Source: Paraflavitalea soli (GTDB lineage: Bacteria > Bacteroidota > Bacteroidia > Chitinophagales > Chitinophagaceae). Taken from it: 64,000 bases of DNA. The stretch is taken from assembly GCF_003555545.1 (NCBI RefSeq), contig NZ_CP032157.1:1-64000 (forward strand), written 5' to 3'. Shown here piece after piece: positions 1-9,390 of this stretch; the stretch's first letter is position 1, and each line of letters starts with the position of its first letter. A program made the position numbers and the translations under genes. The notes below the pieces were generated by a model that saw only the letters and a list, made by a program, of their open reading frames with translations, was not told the origin of the DNA and ran no database searches.

Positions 1-1293
1 CCCAAACGGCAATTGGTCCAACGGTCTTCCGATATACAACTTATCTTGGTTGATTATTTGCGAAAGCGTGTAAAGGCTGTCCGTTTGCTTTTGATAAGCA
101 CTTAATTGCGTCAATTGAAAATCTACGATCCTTTTACACCAGTCTGTTGCAAGATGCGCCTGTAAAACAGGAAAGGTAGTTGCAAAATATGCTTTCATAT
201 CATTCAACAGGCATATCTTCAACAGATCGGCACGCGGCCCGGTATAAGTACTGTCGATAATTTGTATGTTTCGCTTTTCCAACAGTAGCGTTTGTTCATG
301 CGCCAAATGCTTCCATCGTTCTGCGTATAAATTTTTCAAAACCTGCTTGCTTTTTTCTTTTTCAACAGCGTTTAACTGCTCATAGTATTGGATAGAGTCC
401 AATATTGACTGTTGGACCGCGTTGTAATCCCCATATTGACTATACAATAATTGCTGGATATTGGCAGGTCCGTTCTTGCTATTGTTGACCGTCACATTGC
501 TCAGAAAATGATAGAATAACAGCGCATTAACACTCATAAAATAAGGCTGGTGCGCCTGGATCTTTTCCCACATCGGAGCGGGTATTTCCCTGAAACTGAA
601 GGGGCGGCAATAAAGGCCATAATACAACGAGTTGGTTTCATTGCGGATGATCTCCCCATAATGCGGGTATTTAGCAATAAATGCATCATCTATGGCTTGT
701 AATTGCCTGTATACCGAATCTGCTGTTAACAGGAATGCTGCCATGGCAATTCTCTTATTACTCGTTTTGGTACTTTGATCTAATAGACGACCTTCGATAC
801 TGTCCCGCTCATGTATCCTGAATAAGGCATACTCCTTCAGTACAGTATTCAAATCTCCGTCGATCCCCGAAAAACTAACCTCTTCACCTGCCTGGTTTCC
901 CCCTTTTCGTTTTATTTTAGCTGCATCAATGCGGATGTGAAGGTTTGAGTTAACCACGATACCCATTCGCACAAAACTGTCTACCGTAAGAAATACCTGC
1001 TGATAGGGTAAATTATCTTCCAGTATAATAGAAAGCGTATTGTTTGTGCTAAGCCGCGCAACTCTATTTTTTTGTAAATGCGTCCCTAATTGTGGCAATT
1101 TATAGCTTACCCCTACCGTGCCTGCCGAAGCAGGCAGATTATCCACCTGGATTGTTACAATAGCTGGCTTTCTGCTTTTTAAATAATCTTCCATTTCCGG
1201 ACTTTCAAGAGCCAGGGGTTGGGGCGCCGCTCCTTGTTGGGCAAAACCATTCATGCTGCCTACCAATAGGCATAATAAGATTGTTAACTTCAT
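1..1293 (-). CDS. exported protein, N-terminal part (cut by window edge); possible TlpA-like
   Basis: An open frame runs from an ATG at 1293 to the left edge without a stop, giving 431 residues. The first 20 residues are a signal peptide (MKLTILLCLLVGSMNGFAQ, cleavage after NGFA), so the product is exported. The rest resembles the long N-terminal region found before a thioredoxin (TlpA) domain in Bacteroidota proteins, ending in ...YIGRPLDQLPFG. No CxxC motif is visible because the C-terminus lies outside the window, so the thioredoxin assignment is inference. The gene lies downstream of the LytS/LytTR pair on the same strand. A small palindrome-bearing stretch near 1117-1135 (CCTGCTTCGGCAGG on the coding strand) encodes LPASAG in frame and looks like an inserted dispersed repeat. 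Confidence 0.6.
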   Translation of the reverse strand, partial: MKLTILLCLLVGSMNGFAQQGAAPQPLALESPEMEDYLKSRKPAIVTIQVDNLPASAGTVGVSYKLPQLGTHLQKNRVARLSTNNTLSIILEDNLPYQQVFLTVDSFVRMGIVVNSNLHIRIDAAKIKRKGGNQAGEEVSFSGIDGDLNTVLKEYALFRIHERDSIEGRLLDQSTKTSNKRIAMAAFLLTADSVYRQLQAIDDAFIAKYPHYGEIIRNETNSLYYGLYCRPFSFREIPAPMWEKIQAHQPYFMSVNALLFYHFLSNVTVNNSKNGPANIQQLLYSQYGDYNAVQQSILDSIQYYEQLNAVEKEKSKQVLKNLYAERWKHLAHEQTLLLEKRNIQIIDSTYTGPRADLLKICLLNDMKAYFATTFPVLQAHLATDWCKRIVDFQLTQLSAYQKQTDSLYTLSQIINQDKLYIGRPLDQLPFG

Positions 1294-1309
1294 GGGCGTG
1301 TTTTTAAAC

Positions 1310-1336
1310 CCTTCCGCCGGATTCCTGTGCGGAAGG
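1310..1336 (-). terminator. hairpin between response regulator and exported protein gene
   Basis: CCTTCCGC and GCGGAAGG form perfect 8-bp arms around an 11-nt loop, directly after the stop of the minus-strand response regulator gene. The following T content is weak, so it may be an attenuating hairpin rather than a full intrinsic terminator. Confidence 0.4.
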
Positions 1337-1368
1337 CAAAAGGGATAAGAGAGAATATATAAGAGGTT

Positions 1369-2124
1369 TTATTTTAGCGTATGGAGCGCATGGATCACTG
1401 CTTCTTTTTTATTTCTGGAGATGGGGATACTGGTATTGTCAACCAGCAGCAGACTGCCACCATCTTCTTTTACCAGGCTTTTTACATACTTCTTGTTCAC
1501 CAGGTGCGATTGATGACACCGGATAAACCCAAAATCACTCAGCAGTTCTTCGTATTCATAGATCGGTTTCGATACCATGATCTTTTGCCCGTCTGCCAAA
1601 TAAAAACTGGTATAGGCATTAGATGATTCACATCGGATTATATCCTGTGGGTTTACAAACCTCGTTTCTTTTGTCGTCGGCAGTGCCAGCCGGTGTTCTG
1701 ATCGATGGTCCTGGTGCTTCAATAGTTGCAGCAGGTTTTGCAGTTCCAGGTTCTGTCGTGTATGTGCCAGCCTTTTTTCTGCTTTATGTACCGCCGCCTT
1801 CAGTTCATCTACTTTTACAGGCTTTAGTAAATAATCGATCGCCGAAAATTTAACCGCCTGAATACCGTATTGATCAAAAGCCGTTACCAGGATGATCTCG
1901 AAATTATAGGCCGATAAACCTTCCAATAATTGAAAGCCATTTTTGCCGGGCATTTGAATGTCCAGGAAAACCAGGTCCGGTTGCAGTTGTTCAATGAGCG
2001 CTCCGCCGTCATCCGCATTCAGGGCTGCTCCCACTACTTTCACCTCTTCACAATGCTTTTTCAGCAGTCCCGCCAGGTTCTCGATATTGGGCTTCTCATC
2101 ATCGATAATGATCGATCGTATCAT
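1369..2124 (-). CDS. LytTR-family response regulator
   Basis: This 251-residue regulator has an N-terminal receiver domain with the acidic pair D8/D9, phospho-acceptor D55 in VFLDIQMPG and the conserved lysine in LLKPVK. A LytTR DNA-binding domain follows at about residues 148-250 (RFVNPQDIIRCESSNAYTSF, ...FIRCHQSHLVNKKYV). It should bind direct repeats at target promoters when phosphorylated. Its ATG overlaps the stop of the upstream sensor kinase gene as ATGA, so the two are translationally coupled and form a cognate pair. No target gene can be named; the exported protein downstream is a candidate. Confidence 0.93.
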   Translation of the reverse strand: MIRSIIIDDEKPNIENLAGLLKKHCEEVKVVGAALNADDGGALIEQLQPDLVFLDIQMPGKNGFQLLEGLSAYNFEIILVTAFDQYGIQAVKFSAIDYLLKPVKVDELKAAVHKAEKRLAHTRQNLELQNLLQLLKHQDHRSEHRLALPTTKETRFVNPQDIIRCESSNAYTSFYLADGQKIMVSKPIYEYEELLSDFGFIRCHQSHLVNKKYVKSLVKEDGGSLLLVDNTSIPISRNKKEAVIHALHTLK

Positions 2125-3896
2125 GCCAGCCAGTTTTTAAAGGAGAAAATAACAGTTGTTCCCGTTGTTGTACTGTCAATGTCGAGGTGGATCGACTGTC
2201 CTGTCATCGTTTGGTTCAGCAAAGCGATCCGGTCCCGGGTGAGCTTCAGACCAAGCCCGCTGGCGCTGATCGCCGTATCAAATCCAGGCCCATTATCCCG
2301 CACAGTAGCCACCAGGTCCACCCCCGATTGCGTAAAGCCAATATCCAGCAGTCCCTTTTCATATTGGTTCGAAATGCCATGTTTTACGGCGTTTTCTATG
2401 ATCGGTTGCAGCAACAATACCGGAACTTCGATCGCTTCCTTATTCAGGCCCGGCGCCGTTTCAATATGATAAGTAAACCCAAAACGCAATTGCTCCAGCT
2501 TCAGGTAATGGTCCAGCATCTCAATTTCTTTCGAGAGGCTGGTAAAGTCCCGCTGACTTTCTTTGAGCGAATCCCGCAGCAGCGTGCTGAAATCTGTGAG
2601 GTATTGATTGGCCCCTTCCATATCATTTTTCGTGATCAGGCCCTGTATCGAGCTGAGCGAATTAAAAACAAAATGCGGATTGAATTGTGAGCGGATCGAT
2701 TTCAGCTCTGCCTGTATCAGTTGTTTTTGCGTATGCTGCGCTTTTAACCTTTCCGACTGCCGCCTCGTTTTCAGCAGCAACCACAAAGAACACAGCGCTA
2801 AAATACTGCCCACGACCAGCAACACTTTAAACCAGGTTGTTTGATACCAGGCTGCCAGGATATGGAAAGAGTAGGAGCCAATCGTTTGCCGTTGAAAAGC
2901 ATAGCGCAGCAATAAGTTGTGATCACCGGGAGGCAGGTCCTTCAGCCAGATGATATTCGGGTCAAAATTTCCGGCTATCCAGCCACTGCTGTCTGTGCCC
3001 CGCACCAGGTTGTATTCAACCTGGTCAGCAGTAGTTACTTTGTCGCGCAAATAAAAGAAGAGACTGTTTTCTGTCGACTCAAATCTTTTCTGAAGCAGCA
3101 GCAGGTTCTTTACAGGCTTCATTTCCGTATTGCCATAATACGTGGCACCGTCAGGTTTGAAAAAATCATGCTTCCATTGGTATTTATTCACCGTAATAAA
3201 AGACTGCATTGTATTGGCTGTAAATACACTGATCACCGCTGGAGCCCTTTTTATCCATACCGCCGAAATAGTACTGGCGGTATCCGGTATTTGTATGTTC
3301 CGTACTTCAATCGTCAGGCTATTACCGATGGGCGCATTAAACTCCCCTAAATAGGCCATTACTGTTTGGTCTTTGCCTGCTGCATCCTTCCTGAAATACG
3401 TATACACCGGGCAGAAATGTTGAATGGCTTGCCAGTCCGTTACTGGGGTTGTCCGGTTGCGCAGGACCCTGAATTGGTACAGTGATTTGTTTTGTGGGTT
3501 GATCCCGTAGGCCGTCACGATGATGCTGGAAGAATCAAAGAGCGGTACTGCTTTTTTATTATAAATAGTACTACCACCAGCACTTTCATACACCACGGCA
3601 CGACTGATGGGTTTGTAAGTAAAGCTGTCCAGTTCCGGGATATGTTCTTTGTTGTTGAGTGCTGTTTGCGTATACAACTTCCGGGAATGAAAGATCGATA
3701 GGATCACCTCATTATAGGAGCTTTTCTTCCTGGGAGAAGGCCTGGGCGCTTCATACGTATCGTAAATCGCCCTGATCTTTTCACCGTCAAGCGGCCCTCT
3801 AAACAACGGATGAATGCTATCCGTCTGGTATTCGACCTGGCCCTGGCCAGTCACATATACCAATAAAAAAAGGAGCGTATGGAAGACCTGTTTCAT
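2121..3896 (-). CDS. LytS-type sensor histidine kinase with periplasmic Y_Y_Y-like domain
   Basis: This membrane sensor kinase is about 591 residues from the ATG at 3896. That start gives a signal peptide (MKQVFHTLLFLLVYVTGQGQ); a longer frame to 3977 has no signal and is less likely. A large periplasmic region ends in a Y_Y_Y-like beta segment (PPGDHNLLLRYAFQ), then one transmembrane helix (about VLLVVGSILALCSLWLLL). A His_kinase domain follows with the phospho-acceptor in QFNPHFVFNSLSSIQ, then an HATPase with N-box (QPIIENAVKHG) and G-box (DNGPGFD). It has a single transmembrane segment after the sensory region and lacks the usual beta-propeller, so the ligand is unknown. It is coupled to the LytTR regulator by an ATGA overlap. 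Confidence 0.9.
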   Translation of the reverse strand: MKQVFHTLLFLLVYVTGQGQVEYQTDSIHPLFRGPLDGEKIRAIYDTYEAPRPSPRKKSSYNEVILSIFHSRKLYTQTALNNKEHIPELDSFTYKPISRAVVYESAGGSTIYNKKAVPLFDSSSIIVTAYGINPQNKSLYQFRVLRNRTTPVTDWQAIQHFCPVYTYFRKDAAGKDQTVMAYLGEFNAPIGNSLTIEVRNIQIPDTASTISAVWIKRAPAVISVFTANTMQSFITVNKYQWKHDFFKPDGATYYGNTEMKPVKNLLLLQKRFESTENSLFFYLRDKVTTADQVEYNLVRGTDSSGWIAGNFDPNIIWLKDLPPGDHNLLLRYAFQRQTIGSYSFHILAAWYQTTWFKVLLVVGSILALCSLWLLLKTRRQSERLKAQHTQKQLIQAELKSIRSQFNPHFVFNSLSSIQGLITKNDMEGANQYLTDFSTLLRDSLKESQRDFTSLSKEIEMLDHYLKLEQLRFGFTYHIETAPGLNKEAIEVPVLLLQPIIENAVKHGISNQYEKGLLDIGFTQSGVDLVATVRDNGPGFDTAISASGLGLKLTRDRIALLNQTMTGQSIHLDIDSTTTGTTVIFSFKNWLA

Positions 3897-4017
3897 GATC
3901 CGGGTAGTATTTATTTCCCGGATCAAAGTAAAAGGTTTCCCGGGGCTTTTGATCAGGCAGATTTGAAATAGGGGCAAGGCGATTTGAAATCGGGCAGATT
4001 TGGGGTAGATTGCGAGG

Positions 4018-4473
4018 TTAGGACTTCCTGGGCGTCTCCATATGTTGCTTCAGGTCTTTCAACCGTTGTTGTACATTCTTGCGGAGGTTGCGTTGAATGC
4101 TGGTAGCGAATAAAGAGAAAGGAAACCTGAGTGTAAACGAATAAAGGAATATGACTTCCGTTCCCTGACCGGCTTGCTGCTTAAAACGCCAGGAGCCTAA
4201 AAATGATTTGAACAGGTAAGGGCCTTCTGTCATTTTGATCGCTGTGGTGCTGGGCCTGTTGAAGATCACATATTCAGTCACCATGCCGAGTCCGTTCCGG
4301 GCCACACAATAGGCTTGTACGCCTTTTCCTGCCTGCGTGGCTCCTTTGATCAGATCAGCCTTTTTAAGAAAAGTATCCCAGGTAAGCCGTTTACTATAAT
4401 CCTGCGTATAATCAAACACCTGTTCCGGTGGCTGAGCAATGAGGATCGATTCTTCAAACTTGATTGGCTTCAT
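4018..4473 (-). CDS. SRPBCC-family protein
   Basis: This protein of about 151 residues begins at the ATG in MKPIKFEESILIAQPPEQVF. The helix-grip start pattern (PPEQVFDYTQDYSKRLTWDTF) and the closing amphipathic helix are typical of the SRPBCC/polyketide cyclase superfamily, which binds hydrophobic ligands in a cavity. A 12-residue extension to 4509 would need a TTG start and adds nothing recognisable. The gene is divergent from the YdeI-like gene at 4645. The specific ligand is unknown. Confidence 0.8.
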   Translation of the reverse strand: MKPIKFEESILIAQPPEQVFDYTQDYSKRLTWDTFLKKADLIKGATQAGKGVQAYCVARNGLGMVTEYVIFNRPSTTAIKMTEGPYLFKSFLGSWRFKQQAGQGTEVIFLYSFTLRFPFSLFATSIQRNLRKNVQQRLKDLKQHMETPRKS

Positions 4474-4644
4474 GGAGTCCCTGTTATTGCTGTTCCGCAA
4501 TGTAGACAAAAGGGCTTAACTTTCATAGTCAGTTCTGGTTCTATGAATAATGTCCCATTTACCCACCTGGCTTGTCGCAATCACCGGGCATCAGGACTGG
4601 GTATTAGTATTAAGTTTGCTATCATACATAAAACATTCATCACG

Positions 4645-5100
4645 ATGGCTACCAAAGTAAAATTCAACACTACCATCTTGCTGGACGGCAACAATACTGG
4701 CATCCTGGTGCCGCCTGAAGTGGTGGAAAAACTGGGTTCCGGCAAGCGCCCTGCCGTAAAGGTCACCCTCAATGGGTTTACTTACCGCAGTACTGTGGCT
4801 GTCATGGGCGGCATGTTCCTCATTCCCCTGAGTGCGGAGCGCAGGGCAAATGCCAGGGTGAAGGGTGGCGACAAACTGGATGTTACCCTGGAACTGGATA
4901 CCGAACCCCGCGTAGTAGAACTGCCTGAAGATTTTAAGAAAGCCCTCAGCAAGGACAAGAAAGCCCTGGCCTTTTTTGAAAGCCTGTCCTACAGTGCCAA
5001 GTCTGGTTACGTAGTTCCCATCCGTCAGGCCAAGACAGCAGAAACCCGTCAGCGGCGTATTGAGAAAGCGGTGAGTGATCTGAAGGCGGGAAAGAAGTAA
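4645..5100 (+). CDS. YdeI/OmpD-associated-like protein (DUF1905 + YdeI C-terminal)
   Basis: This 151-residue protein starts MATKVKFNTTILLDGNNTG. It contains a DUF1905 beta-barrel (about residues 5-95; GILVPPEVVEKLGSG) and a C-terminal YdeI helical segment (about 98-150; PEDFKKALSKDKKALAFFE, then SGYVVPIRQAKTAETRQRRI). The same frame is open back to 4315, but that extension overlaps the divergent SRPBCC gene and has no family similarity, so the ATG at 4645 is chosen. Members of the family are small cytoplasmic proteins linked by similarity to bacteriocin protection; the biochemical role is not established. A second YdeI-type protein is encoded at 13947-14555. Confidence 0.85.
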   Translation: MATKVKFNTTILLDGNNTGILVPPEVVEKLGSGKRPAVKVTLNGFTYRSTVAVMGGMFLIPLSAERRANARVKGGDKLDVTLELDTEPRVVELPEDFKKALSKDKKALAFFESLSYSAKSGYVVPIRQAKTAETRQRRIEKAVSDLKAGKK

Positions 5101-5149
5101 TGTGCCCATTCCTCAGGATGTCATTCAGAACAAAGCACCATCACCATTT

Positions 5150-5195
5150 TGTCATTTCGAACGGAGCGAAGCGGAGTGAGAAATCTATTTACTTC
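5150..5195. repeat. dispersed repeat of the GTCATTTCGAACGG...GAGAAATCT type
   Basis: In the gap 5101-5238, the stretch GTCATTTCGAACGGAGCGAA followed by GCGGAGTGAGAAATCT matches a very common Bacteroidota intergenic repeat, here with an internal GCGAAGCGGAGTG duplication. It lies between convergent genes. Only one clear copy is in this window. Confidence 0.45.
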
Positions 5196-5238
5196 GATAA
5201 CGGATTACAAAATTCCTTCAGCAAATTACACCATCCTG

Positions 5239-5640
5239 TCATTGCTCAGGCCTTCCGAAATACAATAGATACCCGTCAGCGTCCTTCACTTCAAATCCCC
5301 GTAAACCATCATCATTGTTCAGTAGTGGAGTAAAAAACGCAATACCGCGCTGCGAGAATTCTTCCGCCAGCGCATCAGGATCTGGTACATGGAGGTAAGC
5401 GTCCCAACGGGCAATCCCTTGTTTAATATCCCGGGTGTAGTTCGGCACAGGTTCCACGCCAATGTCCTTTAGCATGATCATGGCCGCTCCCCGCTGCACT
5501 ATGCCGAAGAAGATATCGTCTTCGCTGGGTCCCTGGAACGTGATGTCAAAACCCAGTTGGTCACGATAAAATTGGAGTGCGGCGGGAACATCCCGCACGA
5601 TAAAGAAGGGCGCAATACCCGTAATGGCTGTATTAGTCAT
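5239..5640 (-). CDS. VOC-family (glyoxalase/bleomycin-resistance-like) protein
   Basis: This protein of about 133 residues reads MTNTAITGIAPFFIVRDV... with the paired beta-alpha-beta-beta-beta layout of the VOC superfamily (AALQFYRDQLGFDITF in the first module; DPDALAEEFSQRGIAFFTP and FEVKDADGYLLYFG in the second). VOC proteins use a metal centre or bind small molecules. The single-chain, two-module form with a final E/D-rich strand fits a bleomycin-resistance-like or glyoxalase-like member. An in-frame ATG at 5676 would add 12 residues. The substrate is not deducible. A second VOC gene lies at 38576-39004. Confidence 0.85.
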   Translation of the reverse strand: MTNTAITGIAPFFIVRDVPAALQFYRDQLGFDITFQGPSEDDIFFGIVQRGAAMIMLKDIGVEPVPNYTRDIKQGIARWDAYLHVPDPDALAEEFSQRGIAFFTPLLNNDDGLRGFEVKDADGYLLYFGRPEQ

Positions 5641-5734
5641 GTGCTGTTGTTTCGAATTGTACTTTGCATGAGCCATTTAAAGTTACTAAAATGGCATGGT
5701 ACGTACATACAATGTTCAGCCCAGGACATTCATA

Positions 5735-6208
5735 TTAGGAAAACCAGCTTTTGAAAGGAGCAATCGTCAAATTAGAATTATAATATTTCTCATCTCCCGT
5801 GACTTCTTTATCAACCCAATCAGGACATTTAAAATGTTCTGATTCACTGGTCAATTCGATCTCTGCAATGATCAGTCCGGCATTATCACCTAAAAACTCA
5901 TCCACTTCCCACACTTTATTTTCAAAGGAGATCGTATACCTTATTTTGGACAGTTCAGAAATGGCGAAATTGTCTAGCAATTCCAAGGCGTCAGGAATCG
6001 GTATTTCATATTCGTATTCGGGTCTGGTGGCTCCAACAGAAAGTCCTTTTATCGTTAAAAATCCACTTGTTTCTGTAACCCTTACACGGATTGTTTTTTG
6101 AGCGTCTGTTAATAAATAACCTTGCCTGTACCTTTGTCCTAAAGGTTTCTCAACCTGTTGCCACTTTTCGTGATCGATTAAATATTTTCTTTCTATTTCT
6201 ATTGCCAT
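5735..6208 (-). CDS. CYTH-domain protein (triphosphate tunnel enzyme)
   Basis: This protein of about 157 residues starts at MAIEIERKYLIDHEKW, the EIERK signature at the beginning of CYTH (CyaB/thiamine triphosphatase) proteins. Further conserved pieces are YRQGYLLTD, IRVRVTE, FLTIKG, EYEYEIP and the C-terminal AEIELTSESE. The fold is an eight-stranded tunnel that hydrolyses or cyclises triphosphate substrates with divalent metal. In bacteria most such proteins are inorganic triphosphatases; adenylate cyclase activity is less likely. The gene lies 28 nt downstream of the minus-strand dehydrogenase gene. Confidence 0.9.
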   Translation of the reverse strand: MAIEIERKYLIDHEKWQQVEKPLGQRYRQGYLLTDAQKTIRVRVTETSGFLTIKGLSVGATRPEYEYEIPIPDALELLDNFAISELSKIRYTISFENKVWEVDEFLGDNAGLIIAEIELTSESEHFKCPDWVDKEVTGDEKYYNSNLTIAPFKSWFS

Positions 6209-6236
6209 AGTGATCAATATAACACAACTTAATCAT

Positions 6237-9059
6237 TTACATACACTCATCCAGCAAATACACAATCGACTCATAGTTTTTGCCCGTCGCTTCCGACAGC
6301 GCGATCTCACAGGTCTTTGAACTGGAGTAATACCCATCATAGGTGCATTCGTTCACTTCCTGCGCTTCCGGCAGCGTGGCTGACCTTGTCAGCTCGGGGA
6401 ACAGGAATCCACGGTCTCCCGCCATACCACAACAGCCGGCATGTACAGGTACTTTCACGTCCTGCGCCAGGCGTCTGGCTATCTGGAGGAACTTTCCTTC
6501 CTGTCCTGATTTTTGCAAGGTACATACCGGGTGCAGGACAATGCTTTGCTTGCGATGCCGGATCGATGCCCCGGGTAATACATACTCCGCAATAAAGTCA
6601 ATGCTGTCCAATATCGTCAGCCCATCAAATTTACGTTTATTATCTTCCGTCAATTGCGGCCGGCAATGGTGCAGCGTGTAGGTACAGGAGCTGATATCTA
6701 GTACCACCGGCCACTGGCCTTGGGCAGTCCATTCCCATAGGCGCGCGATCGTATCATTGGCCGTATGTTCAAAGGCCTGGTTAAACCCCTTGGAAGAAAA
6801 TATCTGTCCGCAGCAGGCGCTATTGATCGAATCAGGGATCACCATTTTGATGCCGCTCTTGGTAGCAATGCTCACCAGCGTCTCCGCCATGTTTTTCTTT
6901 TGTACAGGCGAGCCCCCCATCGTGCGGTTGATGCAGGTGGTAAAATATACCACTGTTTTTTCTCCTTTCGTTTCACCCGCCAGTTTGCGTGCTTTGTCCA
7001 TCGAAGAGGGGATAAGTTGGTTAGACCATAACGGAGTGGCCGGTATTATTTTCTTCATTCCTTTCGTAAGCCGGAGTACCGCATTCCTGCCCAGCAGTTT
7101 GTTCACCACCGCGGCCGACCGTATCCCTGCACTAATCCCCAGCGCCACTTTCCCGAAATGTTTGGCCACCGTCATCGCCATGGCGTTGGCACGCTTACTG
7201 TGGTTCTCATTGCGGAGACGTTTGACCAGCGTGCCCGTGTTGATGCTCACCGGGCAGGCTTCCGCACACAGGCCGTCTACGGCACAGGTCGAAAGACCTT
7301 CATAACTGTATTGCTCCAATAGTTCTTTGTATTGTTGTTGTGCCCCCTTGTCGCGCATAATCGCCAGTTCACGCCGTGCTACGATCCTGCGTCTTGGTGT
7401 CATCGTGAGGTCCCGGCTCGGACATTTATACTCACAGAACCCGCATTCAATACATTTGTCCACTTCTTCTTCCACGCGCGGCAGCGCTTTGAGATGCTGT
7501 ATATGTGCCTGCCTGTCCGGGTTGATCAATACCCCGGGGTTCAGCAGGTTCAGCGGGTCTGCTTCCTGCTTCAGCTTTTGCATAATGCGGTAAATATCCG
7601 GTCCCCATTCCGTGGCTACAAAGGGCGCCATATTGCGTCCTGTGCCATGTTCTGCTTTTAAGGCCCCGCCGTATTTGCCCGTTACCAGCTCCACCACTTC
7701 GCGGATAAACAGGTCATAACGCTGCACCTCTGCGGGTGAATCAAAAGGCTGTGTTACCACGAAATGGATATTGCCGTCTTTCGCATGACCGAAAATAATA
7801 GCATCTGCATAACCATACTGATTAAATAGTCCTTGCAGATCAAGGATGGCATTACCCAGCTGCGCCACCGGCACCGCAATATCTTCCAGGATCACCGTGG
7901 TGCCGCTTTGCCGCATGGCCCCTACAGAAGGGAACATCCCTTTCCTGATCTTCCACAGGAATGCCTGCTCTGCCGCATCACGCGTAAAGCGGGGTGCAAT
8001 GGCAAAAGGAATGCCTGCCAGCAAGGCAATGAATTGCTCATTTTTGACTTGCACTTCTTCTATAGTGTTCCCCTGGTATTCTGTCAGCAACGCGGCTCCT
8101 GTGGACGGCAAAGCAGCGAGTATTTCCGGTATGCCGGGTAAATGCCCTACCGATCGCAGCGAGGCATTGTCCATCAGTTCTACTGCTTCCGCGCCGGATG
8201 CAATGAGCGGTTCGATCGCGTTGCAGGCAGCTTGTATATCGGTGAAACACAGCAGCGCTGTTAATTTTTCCGGATAGTCCGGTACCGTCTCCAATACTGC
8301 TTCCGAAATAAAACCCAGGGTGCCTTCTGCTCCCACCAGCAGGTGCGCCATCATATCAAGCGGTCGTTCATAATCGATCAGCGCATTCACAGAGTAACCT
8401 ACTGTATTCTTCGTTTTGTATTTATGGCGGATCAGTTCGTACATCGTTGGGTTGGCCAGTATCTCCTGGCGCAGTGCCGTTAGGCTGGCAGCGAGTGACG
8501 TACATTCTTTGTCAAACCTGTTGTAATCTGCTGCGACCTCCGTAGAGAAACTGTTTCCACTGGGCAGCATGAACCGGATATGCCGGATCGTATGGTAAGA
8601 ATTCTTTTGCACGCCACAACACATGCCGCTGGCATTGTTCGAAATAATGCCACCCATCATCGCCGAGTTGATGCTGGCAGGATCAGGGCCTATCTTTTTT
8701 CCATATTTCCGCAGATAAGCGTTGACCATACCGCCCGTGATGCCGGGCTGCACCCTTACCAGCTCGCCGCCTGCTTCGATGCGGATATTGTTCCAGTGTT
8801 TGCTGAGGTCAACCAATATACCATCCGTGATGGCCTGGCCACTCAGACTGGTCCCCGCCGTACGAAAGGTAAGTGCGATGCTATGTTGATGCGAGAATTG
8901 GAACAAGGCACGGATCTCATCTTCCGACACCGGGTTCACCACCGCCTGCGGCTTCAGCGAATAAAAGCCCGCATCCGCGGCATACGTCACCAGGTCGATC
9001 AGTTTACATTTGATACGTTCCTTAGGCAGGATCAATTGCAGCGCTTCTTCAATGTTCAT
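6237..9059 (-). CDS. FAD-linked 2-hydroxyacid (D-lactate-like) dehydrogenase fused to Fe-S/CCG module
   Basis: This 940-residue fusion joins GlcD-like and GlcF-like parts in one chain. The N-terminal FAD_binding_4 domain (about residues 35-210) includes FRTAGTSLSGQA and SGMCCGVQ. A FAD-oxidase C domain runs to about 470 (FGHAKDGNIHF, LKAEHGTGRNMAPF). A ferredoxin-type segment has CIECGFCEYKCP and a second cysteine cluster (CAVDGLCAEACP) for two 4Fe-4S clusters, and two CCG motifs follow (NSACCGQIF; HAGCCGMAGDRGF). Such proteins oxidise D-lactate, D-2-hydroxyglutarate or related 2-hydroxyacids and pass electrons to the respiratory chain. The exact substrate cannot be told from sequence reading. 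Confidence 0.9.
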   Translation of the reverse strand: MNIEEALQLILPKERIKCKLIDLVTYAADAGFYSLKPQAVVNPVSEDEIRALFQFSHQHSIALTFRTAGTSLSGQAITDGILVDLSKHWNNIRIEAGGELVRVQPGITGGMVNAYLRKYGKKIGPDPASINSAMMGGIISNNASGMCCGVQKNSYHTIRHIRFMLPSGNSFSTEVAADYNRFDKECTSLAASLTALRQEILANPTMYELIRHKYKTKNTVGYSVNALIDYERPLDMMAHLLVGAEGTLGFISEAVLETVPDYPEKLTALLCFTDIQAACNAIEPLIASGAEAVELMDNASLRSVGHLPGIPEILAALPSTGAALLTEYQGNTIEEVQVKNEQFIALLAGIPFAIAPRFTRDAAEQAFLWKIRKGMFPSVGAMRQSGTTVILEDIAVPVAQLGNAILDLQGLFNQYGYADAIIFGHAKDGNIHFVVTQPFDSPAEVQRYDLFIREVVELVTGKYGGALKAEHGTGRNMAPFVATEWGPDIYRIMQKLKQEADPLNLLNPGVLINPDRQAHIQHLKALPRVEEEVDKCIECGFCEYKCPSRDLTMTPRRRIVARRELAIMRDKGAQQQYKELLEQYSYEGLSTCAVDGLCAEACPVSINTGTLVKRLRNENHSKRANAMAMTVAKHFGKVALGISAGIRSAAVVNKLLGRNAVLRLTKGMKKIIPATPLWSNQLIPSSMDKARKLAGETKGEKTVVYFTTCINRTMGGSPVQKKNMAETLVSIATKSGIKMVIPDSINSACCGQIFSSKGFNQAFEHTANDTIARLWEWTAQGQWPVVLDISSCTYTLHHCRPQLTEDNKRKFDGLTILDSIDFIAEYVLPGASIRHRKQSIVLHPVCTLQKSGQEGKFLQIARRLAQDVKVPVHAGCCGMAGDRGFLFPELTRSATLPEAQEVNECTYDGYYSSSKTCEIALSEATGKNYESIVYLLDECM

Positions 9060-9390
9060 GACGGCTCTTATTTTGGTGGCATTCTTTTCGTTTGCCCTTG
9101 CGCAGCAAAGATAGGAAGCACAGCGTCAGGCGCCATGCATTGCCTGCCCAATCTGGGCTTTACTGCCTTGAAAATCACCGGGATTGCCGGTTCATTCGTG
9201 ATGGTGCTGAAAATGAGTGACACAGGAAGCGCCGGCAAGGGGAAACCCGCATCAGTAACAGAAGAGATACGAACGCAGTAATCTGGAATTTGAAAAAGAT
9301 AAATCCTTGATCTTTTTTACGAAACAGTACTTTTGAAATCGGGAAGGAAAGAGGTGAGTTCTATAAGTCTGTGCTATCTAACCTTGGCTA
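9060..9390. other. intergenic gap with a weak 48-codon open frame
   Basis: This 331-nt gap between two minus-strand genes has no clear gene. A plus-strand frame from ATG 9135 to 9281 (MHCLPNLGFTALKITGIAGS...) has a hydrophobic stretch and a polar tail. It could be a gene remnant or chance; nothing supports expression. Confidence 0.3.

Noticed and set aside
8580-9281. 233-codon plus-strand frame over the dehydrogenase gene start
   Set aside because: Most of it is antisense to the clear FAD-binding domain; only its last 48 codons are outside a gene, and these have no support.
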